Shown: positions 56,594 to 64,000 of the stretch, piece by piece
How the letters are laid out: each line of letters opens with the position of its first letter
How positions within the stretch are numbered: position 1 is the stretch's first letter
NCBI RefSeq assembly: GCF_000182925.2
Contig: NC_026504.1
Span: 3,038,001-3,102,000, forward strand
Length of the DNA: 64,000 nt
Direction: 5' to 3'
Origin: Neurospora crassa OR74A
Taxonomy: Eukaryota > Ascomycota > Sordariomycetes > Sordariales > Sordariaceae
Notes under the pieces: model-generated
What the model saw: only the letters and a program-made list of their open reading frames with translations
Told to the model about the DNA's origin: nothing
Databases searched by the model: none
Translations under genes and position numbers: made by a program

Positions 56594-59230
56594 TCAGTAC
56601 TCGTCCTCGTCATCTACTTCGTCGTCATCGGCAAAGGGGTTGATATCCTCCTCTCCACCCTCATCGTAATCGTCATATCCGCCTTCGTCCTCATTATTGT
56701 ATTCCTCTTCGAATTCCTCTTCAGGTGCTGCGTCCTCCACCTCTTCTTGCGCTTCTTCCTCGGCAGCAGGAGCGCTCTCGACAGCCGCAGCGGCTGCACT
56801 ACCAGAACCCTCGCCCTCTTTGCCGTGGTCCTCGGCGGCATCGCCAGCCTCACTAGCCAGCGCGCTATCTGCCTCGTTACTTCCCGGTCCCTTCTCGTTG
56901 AAGTCCAAGTCAAAGATCTGGCCAAGCTTGGAGTAATCCAGCTTGGTACTGATGCCGCGGTTGCGCATCATGTTGACAGCCGCCTCCTCAGCCGTCTCGG
57001 GCACGCCGCCGTTGTCCTCAACCCGATTCTTCTTGTTCTTGCGCTTGTTCGAGTTGGGGCCCTTGTTCTTCTCGGCCAGCTTCGCGTCAAACACCCTCTG
57101 TTGCTTAGACCGGAGGAAGTCCACGTGAATATTGACCCAGATCTGCTCCTTCATCTTGGCCTCGGCCTCGCCTAGGCGGCAGTACTTGACTTCAGGATCG
57201 TCGGCGAACTCGTGCTCGTGAACGATGGGGTCGTCCAGAGCTTTGTTGGGGACGTACTCGGGGCGCGTGTACTGGGTCGACAAGGGCGGGTTGAGGCGGT
57301 CTGTGACCGGTTCATCTTGGCGTTCTTCGCGAGCACCAGCGTCTTCCATGACGGTGTCAGTCTCCTTGGTTGTGCTGGGTTGCTCGGTGCTGGTAGGGGC
57401 AGGAGGGGGGTCGGCAGTAGGATCAGAGGTAGAACCGGGTGCAGAGGCGGGTGCAGGGACAGAAGGAACAGAGGCAGAATTGGCGGCTTGTTGCTTCGCA
57501 TTTTGCGCTTGCTCTTGTTTTTTCTTCCGAGCATCTGCCAGCTTCTTCTGCGACTCAACACGTTTGTCCGTCGCAACCTTTTCGGCCTGAGCGGCATTGA
57601 GGAACTCTGGATCGTGAAGATGCCCCTCCATCTCTTTCTCCAAAAGAGCCTCATCCGTCTGCCATTCTTGGGTGATGGGCATCGTAATCTTCCTAAGCTT
57701 CTTCCCTCTCTTTTTCTCCTTGTCACCATTTTTTCCGGATGTTTCGCCATTGCTGGAGGCCCCAGAAGCGGCAATGTCGACACCTTGAGCCTTGGCAAAG
57801 GCGACCTCGCTGCTGGGATCAACATCCTCCTCTTCATCATCCGAACCCGAATCGGAATTCGAATCGCCGTCTTCATCCTCATCCTCCTCATCCAGTTCAC
57901 CGTACTCCTCAACCAATGTCTTTAGCTGTTGCTCTTCGCCAGCAACTGCAGTAACGATGAGAGCCTCGGCCTCAACATCAGGATCGCTGTCTCCTTCTTG
58001 CCGGGGAACTGGAGGGACAACGAAGCCATCTTTGTCGATAGTCTGGGGTGCGGCCGAGGATCCATCGTTAATCCGGATCTTTTTGGTCCCCTTCTTCTTG
58101 CCGTCTCCAGCCTCCTTCCTCTTCCTCTTCTTAGGGCGGGTGTGCTTGGCCTTCCACTCGTCTGTTTGCTTGTAGACAAAGGGGGGATCGTGCTCTGGAG
58201 CCGCTTTCAAGAGGTCCTCGTTGTCGAAGTCTTGTACAGTCATCTGGGCAGCGGGTACGCTGGCAAACTCGTCCATTCGCTCCTGAATGGTGGCCATTGT
58301 GACCTTGACGATGTAGACAACTTCTCTGACCGTACGGCGATAGTTGTGAGCTCTGGCGGCCATGATGAGAGCCGCACCGCAGATACCAGCAGGCCTACGA
58401 CCATGCGTGATGTTGTCGTGTTGCATGCGCTTCGCAATACGGACAGCGGATAAGGCTACTTTGTTGGTGTCGTGCAGAAACTCCAGTTTGGAAGCAAAAC
58501 GGTAAATGAGATCCTCGATCACGATGGGCCGAGGGCCTGTGAGAAATTCAGGAAACCGGTTGAGGAAGTCCTTGTAGCCACGACCAAGAGCGAAAACGTC
58601 GGTATGGAGGAGATCAGCCAAGTCTATGAGCATAATCTTGTGGTTATTTTCCGCTCTGCAAGCGGCGTACAAGCAGATGGCGGCCACATTTTGCTTACGG
58701 CGACCCTGGACGAAGTTGGCGTGGGAGCAGGCTTTGTAGTAGCGGAAAGCAATATCGCTGATACTTTGTCCGATTCTGAGCTGGTAGGAGTACTGTTGCA
58801 TAAGAGCCTTGACCTCGCGAAGACTTCGTTCACGGGCTTCAGAAGCACCACCGCCAGCGACACGGCGGAATGCAAGACCACCAACGCCGCGAATCCCGCC
58901 TTGATCAAAGGCGACATGAGTACCGTGAACAACGGCAGCACCAGAAGAAGATTCACCGAATGTGATTTCCGAGACAATGTTGCTGTCATCAGCGACCATA
59001 CCACAAGTCTGGCAGGTTCCGTCGACGACATTGGGCTTTGGACATTTCGGGTTGGCGCACTTGGGTCGGCTAGGCTTAGGCGGTGCTGCTGCTGTAGGCG
59101 CAGGTGTGGTGTTGCTGGCCCCTCCGTTAGATGCTACTGAAGCCTCCCTGAAACGGCGCTCGCGGCTCTCTTCACGCTCCATGATGCGGCGTACGGCATT
59201 TGGCCGCTTAGGCTTGGGCTTTGACGACAT
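56594..59230 (-). CDS. BRF1: TFIIIB subunit BRF1 (TFIIB-related factor)
   Basis: BRF1 joins TBP and Bdp1 to form TFIIIB, which brings RNA polymerase III to tRNA and 5S rRNA genes in the nucleus. Single exon, 878 residues, ATG at 59230. The zinc ribbon has C58, C63, C73 and C76 (KCANPKCPKPNVVDGTCQTC). Two cyclin-like repeats follow: about 140-220, with QSISDIAFRYYKACSHANFV and RRKQNVAAICLYAACRAENN; and about 235-320, with TNKVALSAVRIAKRMQHDNI and GRRPAGICGAALIMAARAHN. A long charged linker with Lys-rich and Asp/Glu runs comes next. The Brf1 TBP-binding block is at about 655-730 (VHEHEFADDPEVKYCRLGEA, EQIWVNIHVDFLRSKQQRVF), and the tail is very acidic (EEEFEEEYNNEDEGGYDDYD). It is longer than the yeast protein owing to linker growth. 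The two tRNA genes in this window are among its expected targets in general terms. Confidence 0.96.
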   Translation of the reverse strand: MSSKPKPKRPNAVRRIMEREESRERRFREASVASNGGASNTTPAPTAAAPPKPSRPKCANPKCPKPNVVDGTCQTCGMVADDSNIVSEITFGESSSGAAVVHGTHVAFDQGGIRGVGGLAFRRVAGGGASEARERSLREVKALMQQYSYQLRIGQSISDIAFRYYKACSHANFVQGRRKQNVAAICLYAACRAENNHKIMLIDLADLLHTDVFALGRGYKDFLNRFPEFLTGPRPIVIEDLIYRFASKLEFLHDTNKVALSAVRIAKRMQHDNITHGRRPAGICGAALIMAARAHNYRRTVREVVYIVKVTMATIQERMDEFASVPAAQMTVQDFDNEDLLKAAPEHDPPFVYKQTDEWKAKHTRPKKRKRKEAGDGKKKGTKKIRINDGSSAAPQTIDKDGFVVPPVPRQEGDSDPDVEAEALIVTAVAGEEQQLKTLVEEYGELDEEDEDEDGDSNSDSGSDDEEEDVDPSSEVAFAKAQGVDIAASGASSNGETSGKNGDKEKKRGKKLRKITMPITQEWQTDEALLEKEMEGHLHDPEFLNAAQAEKVATDKRVESQKKLADARKKKQEQAQNAKQQAANSASVPSVPAPASAPGSTSDPTADPPPAPTSTEQPSTTKETDTVMEDAGAREERQDEPVTDRLNPPLSTQYTRPEYVPNKALDDPIVHEHEFADDPEVKYCRLGEAEAKMKEQIWVNIHVDFLRSKQQRVFDAKLAEKNKGPNSNKRKNKKNRVEDNGGVPETAEEAAVNMMRNRGISTKLDYSKLGQIFDLDFNEKGPGSNEADSALASEAGDAAEDHGKEGEGSGSAAAAAVESAPAAEEEAQEEVEDAAPEEEFEEEYNNEDEGGYDDYDEGGEEDINPFADDDEVDDEDEY

Positions 59231-60758
59231 GACTGCTGGTTTGCTGTTTGCCTTGTTCGTTGTCGTCGTTTTATGATGTTTTCTAGCTCACCAAGGTTTC
59301 TTAAAGCAAGGACACCGATGCCCGAAAATAGAGTAGGAAAATGAGCTGTGCAATGTAAAAACAGATGGTTGATAGGAGGCGTGATGTTGGCCAGTGTTGT
59401 TCTGGAGAAGTGCTGAGCGTGGGCTGAAAGCGACGCGTCGTTGAATCCCAAGTGAATTGCAGTGGGGCACTGGTCTCGTCACCCACCTGGAAAGGTTTCG
59501 GGCAGGGGGACGACCTAGGTGAGCAGCAATGGACGGTTTTGATGGAAGCCGATGTTGGTGATGTTGACATATGTCGGGCCCCTTGAAGGAGTATCCAGAC
59601 CCTGGTGGTGAAAGGGGTGTAAGACGATTGGTGCGAAGATGGGCTAGTTCCTGGCCGGGTGGTGATACTGGTGACGGAGAAAGTTGCGAGGTCGAAATGG
59701 ACTGAGCGGTTTGAAAAAGTTGTGTCTGCATGGTCGAGCGGGGTGAGACGCAGACTCAAAACTCGCAGATGCACAGACTGCAAAATGGTCCGTGCCAGGT
59801 GGGTCTCTCGAGCAAAAGGCCGTCAGTTCGATTTGAGGTCTTGTTCAATTCTTTTTTTCCATTCACTTGCAATTCACAATTCACCGCACTGTCGTCCCTC
59901 TTGCCTCGCTTGCTCTCCTCCGCTGACACATTGCTCACACATGGCTCTGTTTCAGTCACGCTTTCCTGTGTATTGTGTCCAAAATGATCGCTGCAGCTTT
60001 ATGTTACGGTCTTATCCCAACGCTCGTGATGACTTCCTCTGTTCATCCGTCAGAAACGAGAAGCAATAGTCCACGTCGACGACAGCAACATCAAAAGTCA
60101 AACTCGGGAACGACAATGGCCGTGCACTACAGTTTATGTCTGGTCACTTCCCGATCTCAAGAGCTTTTGGCCTGGCTGGATGCGAAAGAGCGTTGGGCAA
60201 ATCACAGACGCGAAATGGCCATTGTGAATGCAAGTTCTCCCGAAGTTTTCCCGTAGTCTTAGGATAACCGGGCCGCTCTACCTTCGTCTTACTTATCCAT
60301 ATCATGCTCCAACGCCGTCCAGACAGAAATACGAAACACTAGGGAAGCCAAGCAAGACACATATACCAATGACACAGATCTTATGTGCATGGAATAGCTG
60401 ACTCTGATCCATCGTGAACTCGCGAAGCCCCTCACTGCAACCCAGTCTCACAGTCAAGCCAACGCTACTCCTCTCACTCGCGCACGCCATCATAGTCGGC
60501 TGATTTCCGGATTCTGGCGACGGACCAAAGGATTAGGTCCTCCGTCTCTCTGAAGATCTTGCGTAATAGAAACTGTAAAGCCCGAGCTGAGAAAGTCGTC
60601 ACCTCTGCTGGTGCCTTCTCTACGTGTATAAAAGGTATCAGACACCTCGATCAGAGAAGGTGAGTCCAAAGTGAACAACACAAGTCTCACATCGCCAACA
60701 TCATCTACACTCTTCAAAGCCACCACTTCCCACTATCTCATTCTACAATTCAAACAAA
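59231..60758. other. Divergent intergenic region BRF1 / DUF1349 gene
   Basis: 1.5 kb shared by two divergent promoters. A possible TATA-like tataaaag lies near 60629, 130 bp before the DUF1349 gene ATG. Antisense frames of up to 160 codons show no protein character. Confidence 0.5.
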
Positions 60759-61552
60759 ATGTCCACCAAGACCTCCGATATCTTCACCATCCGCGCCGCC
60801 CCCGGCACCGACATCTGGCGTAAACCACCCACAACCAACATCTACAATGGTATATATAACCTACAATCAATCCCCCCACTTACATCCATTTCTTACCTCC
60901 TCTATACAACCATCACTAACCCTACCTAGCACCAACCGCCATCCCCCCCTCCACCCGCTCCACCGGCCCTCTAACCTCCTTCCTCTCCGTCCGCGCCTCC
61001 TTCTCTTTCCCCTGGCGCGAGCGCTACGACCAAGCAGGGATCCTCCTCGCCTTTCGTCCTCGCCACCCGTCTTCTTCTTCTTCTTTAACTCCCTCTGCTG
61101 CTTCGGAGTCCGAGAGGAAGAACGAGGTCCCGCCCAAATGGATCAAAACCGGCATCGAATTCTACCAGTCCCAACCGCAACTGAGCACAGTAGCCACGGA
61201 TAATTGGGCTGATTGGAGCGTTACTCCTCTCCTTTCCTCTTCTTCTTCCTCTTCTCCAGGAGCAGAGACAGAGCAGTGGACGACCATCTTGGTGGAACAG
61301 TCGAGCGACGAGCATGGAAAGAGTATTTGGGTTTATAGGCTTGTGGTGGATGAGAAAACGGGAGAGGAAAAGAGCAGGACGGCGTTGAGGGAGATTTGCT
61401 GGGTTTATGGCCTGGCGAACCCAGGGGTGGAGGAGTGGGATTTGGAGGTGGTGGCTATGGCGGCGAGACCGGAGAAGGAGGTTAAGGATGGGGACGAGAA
61501 GGAGTTGGTGGTGAAGGTTAAGGGGTGGGAGGTCAAGTGGGCTGAGGAATAG
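60759..61552 (+). CDS. DUF1349 family protein (REE1-like, lectin-type fold)
   Basis: Two exons, 60759-60849 and 60930-61552 (intron 80 bp, GTATAT...CCTAG, with ctaac branch sequence near 60917), give 237 residues. Visible family features are FLSVRASFSFPWRERYDQAG, ILLAFRP, PKWIKTGIEFYQSQPQLSTV, DNWADWSV, WVYRLV, LREICWVYGL and a C-terminal KGWEVKWAEE; together they form the beta-sandwich DUF1349 pattern. The yeast relative REE1 is linked to control of enolase, but function here is unknown. A Ser run (residues about 80-85, and another near 140) is low-complexity. Cytosolic; no signal peptide. The short first exon and the splice join at a split Ala codon are inferred. Confidence 0.85.
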
Positions 61553-62318
61553 GACGGTTGAGGTTGACCCAAAGTGGATGTCACTGTCAGTCACTTCTCG
61601 TTTGGCGAACAGCGATAGAAAAAATGAGTTGGGGGGGGGGGGGGGGTGTCCATTACGTAGTTCTTCAAGCGAGGAGAGGGCGTGCTAGCTCTCTAATGCA
61701 GCTATGGAATTGAGTATTACTATTGTTCTTCCTTAGCTGTGTTTGTCATCATCATAAGAGTCAATACTATACATCATCACGAAGGTGTCTTGGCTAGTCT
61801 GCTAATCAAAGCGACCGTTTCGCGAATGAGTGAGTGAGTGACCCCTTGCTCGTACAGTCAACAAGTCTCTCCCATGTAAAAGCAAACTATACAAACCAGG
61901 CGGCCTTGAGACACTGTTTGATCACCCAACCAGGGGATTTGTCCATGAGGTTGTGTATACATTATCTGTCCAGGGGATAGGCAAAAGGAAAAAAAAGAAG
62001 GATTGAGTTGCGAGCGCCGTATACGCAAGTCGGAGAAAGAACAAGTTAATGCGTCCCCGATGTGGTATCAGTCTGAGTTGCGATTGTTGTCTGTCGTGGT
62101 AAGCCAGTGTTGTCTGTGACACAAGGGAATGACCAAAGCATCCTCCCTCAAAGGTTGTTATTCAATATCGATCCCGAACTCCAGTCAGTTGAGAGGCGAT
62201 GCGGGCAAAAATAGATGAAGGCGCAAATTATCGTTGGGTATCGTGAGATGGTGAGAACAACGTGACTAGTGAAGGAAACCCGAAAACCAAATCGTACACC
62301 ATCCGTAGAACCATCCTT
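61553..62318. other. Intergenic, convergent 3' ends
   Basis: 766 bp between converging genes, with an 18-bp G run near 61630 and a TGAG repeat (tgagtgagtgag) near 61827. No gene seen. Confidence 0.5.
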
Positions 62319-63311
62319 CTAGATGGTCTTGGGCGTCCGCGTCGCATTCGCATTGCTCGCGTCAATAATGTCGTCGAGGTGGTTACACATGGCAACGAAC
62401 AGGTCAAAGAAGAGTTTCCCACTACCTTGTCCATACACATTGCTGCTGCCGCACTTTTCCATTTCGGCCTGCATCGTGCCGCTGCGCTTGAAGGTCTTGC
62501 GGCAGCGGATGATGAGTGCCAGATAATGGGCGCGCAGGCGACTGTCGGAGTCGGGCGTATGCGCGTAGCAATACTGTGCGCTACGAAGGATGATTCCGAC
62601 GTCGATACCAGTCTGCAGCCCTTGCTTCCGCAGCGCCAGCCTTTTGAGTTCCTCCAACCCGTAGCGCTCTGCGGCGCAGTAGACCACCGTGTCGCGGAGC
62701 AAGTATTGGTTCAGGCTGGAGAGAAACACGGTCGGCTCAATGGGGAACTGACCCGCGTGGCCACCTCCGAGTTGTGGTGAGTTGTGGCCTGTCGGGGGTG
62801 TAAGGGGCGCGGCCCGATTGGCGGGGATAGAGAGAGAGTCCTCGAGCTCCCAAGAGTCCTGCTGCTGGTTATGTAGCAGACGGGGGTAGTAGTCGCCCTT
62901 GTAGAGGTATTCGAGGATGGCGCTGAAGACCTCTGGCTCTTCATCCTCGAGCAAAATCCTCTTGGATTGCGCAAGCATTCTTTCAAAGAGAGGAGCCTGG
63001 CACAGAACATCTTCATGCGCAGCAAACAATCGCCCTTCGCCGCCCACGGTGATGGTGATGATGGGGGAGGGGGTAATGGCGAGTGGCTTCTCGGCTGGCT
63101 TCGCTTGCGTCGACTGTGGCTGTGTGCGCGAAGAGTTTTCGCCCACGAGCGGCTGCTTGAGGCTCGATAGCTTCTGGAGATCCCGTTTCGATTTCTTCAT
63201 AAGTCTTGCAGACTTGTCCACCCGATGTTGTGAATCTGTGCTGGTTGATATTTGGGTAGGCTCCCTCTGAGAGTTGCCCGCATCGCGGGATCGGAACGAG
63301 CGCTTGAACAT
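62319..63311 (-). CDS. BTB/POZ-domain protein
   Basis: Single exon, 330 residues, ATG at 63311. After a basic, Ser/Gln-rich N-terminus (1-80), the BTB fold runs from about 84 to 142: IITITVGGEGRLFAAHEDVL, CQAPLFERML, KRILLEDEEPEVFSAILEYL, YKGDYYPRL. A 50-residue linker with Pro/Gly follows, then the second half of the fungal BTB layout: LLRDTVVYCAAERYGLEELK and RLALRK, near 205-235. A helical C-terminus has YLALIIRCRKTFKRSGTMQA and KLFFDLFVAMCNHLDDIIDA. BTB proteins dimerise and often act as cullin-3 adaptors; partners here are unknown. The typical loop between the CQAP and KRIL parts is shorter than usual. Confidence 0.88.
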   Translation of the reverse strand: MFKRSFRSRDAGNSQREPTQISTSTDSQHRVDKSARLMKKSKRDLQKLSSLKQPLVGENSSRTQPQSTQAKPAEKPLAITPSPIITITVGGEGRLFAAHEDVLCQAPLFERMLAQSKRILLEDEEPEVFSAILEYLYKGDYYPRLLHNQQQDSWELEDSLSIPANRAAPLTPPTGHNSPQLGGGHAGQFPIEPTVFLSSLNQYLLRDTVVYCAAERYGLEELKRLALRKQGLQTGIDVGIILRSAQYCYAHTPDSDSRLRAHYLALIIRCRKTFKRSGTMQAEMEKCGSSNVYGQGSGKLFFDLFVAMCNHLDDIIDASNANATRTPKTI

Positions 63312-64000
63312 GGTGGTGGTCTTGGGGAAGATGAATCGGGAAATGGTAGCGGGGTTGACGGATATCCAGGAGGAAGCTTAGATCCAAGAGAGCGACGAAA
63401 GAGACGAAGAACCTGAGAATAGAAAAAAGAAGGGAGAGAAGGGGGGGGGGGGGAAGCACAAAAGAAGGATTGACAGGGCCCGGGCGGTGCTATCTCTACC
63501 GAATGAACCTCGAGACAACACCAGCAAACACTTTGCAGCCCTTTGGTTGTGTGTTGGGGGGACAGGGAGTAAGAACCAGGAAAAGAAGAGTGGTAAGGGA
63601 GGGGTTGGCGGGATACTTATACCGTTAACAGCCTCGCGGCCCATGTAAAGGCGTGATGCCGGATTGATGGGAAGCCAACAAAAAGCAGGGCGGGGACGGC
63701 GGTTGTACGTAGATACCCATCCTCCTGGGTTGTATTGGCAGGGGTTTTGTTGAACATCCGTCCAACAACAATCGGCAAACCCAGAACCGTCAGTATCGTG
63801 AATCGTTATCCAGAGACAGGGGCCCTGTTCTGGAAATCGACTTGCCGTCCATTCGCCGTGCTCAGACGACGTGTGGTTGGTTGTATTGACTGCATATTGC
63901 AGCCTGCCTTGATGCATGCTGAGGGTGTGCACGATGGCGCTTCCGGTGATGGTTGCATGCTTCGACTTCCTCCTCTCCCTCTACACTATGGCGTAGGTAG
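63312..64000. other. 5' region of the BTB gene to window end
   Basis: Contains the presumed leader and promoter, with purine-rich patches and a 13-bp G run near 63441. A 184-codon minus-strand frame here begins and ends in low-complexity sequence and is not supported as a gene. Confidence 0.45.

Noticed and set aside
56614-58453. Frames on both strands overlapping BRF1, up to 246 codons
   Set aside because: They arise from the biased Glu/Lys/Ser codons of the BRF1 linker.
63378-63932. 184-codon minus frame upstream of the BTB gene
   Set aside because: Pro/Ser/Phe low-complexity translation of purine/pyrimidine tracts; more likely 5' leader and promoter.

Overview
The window looks like nuclear DNA of a filamentous ascomycete, most likely a Sordariomycete close to Neurospora/Sordaria. 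The genes are compact, with short introns (56-91 bp in most genes, 130 bp in one; GTRNGT at the 5' end, YAG at the 3' end). A huge block (about 14.5-44.3 kb) has been converted to AT-rich, CpA/TpG-poor, stop-riddled DNA, which is the mark of repeat-induced point mutation (RIP).

Left arm (1-14.35 kb), ordinary gene-bearing DNA: the 5' part of a VPS35 retromer gene (minus), an F-box/ankyrin-repeat gene with four exons (plus), a two-exon multi-pass membrane protein of unknown function (plus), and a DNF3-like P4-ATPase lipid flippase (plus).

Middle (14,354-45,023): a repeat island with 120-bp-class terminal inverted repeats at its outer edges, a shared 14-bp terminus (gggcgtgttcgtta) and TAG on both sides. 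I read it as one very large, dead, TIR-bounded element or a nest of elements. Inside are a solo LTR with its own 5-bp target duplication; a fold-back hairpin; relics of a RecQ-type helicase and of a Sen1/Upf1-type SF1B helicase (both plus); several tandem arrays (34, 83/138, 159 and 81 bp periods); a complete but RIP-killed Ty3/gypsy chromovirus (minus; 271-bp LTRs, perfect TSD tccta, RT, integrase and chromodomain recognisable); and a recurring AT-rich palindrome. The LTRs and TIRs are much less mutated than the unique parts. I read this as RIP sparing short repeats, but it is an inference.

Right arm (45-64 kb), ordinary DNA again: an intron-containing tRNA-Glu(CTC) 343 bp from the island edge, a long stretch without recognisable genes, a secreted CE3/SGNH-type esterase-like gene whose GDS box reads GAS, an intron-containing tRNA-Ala(AGC) (minus), a small cysteine-rich protein gene with a C-terminal second exon (minus), the RNA polymerase III factor gene BRF1 (minus), a two-exon DUF1349 gene (plus) and a BTB/POZ-domain gene (minus).

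The genes are mostly independent housekeeping or orphan genes, with no cluster logic. The item of greatest interest is the large TIR-bounded island and its helicase cargo. All calls come from reading the sequence; no database search was run.
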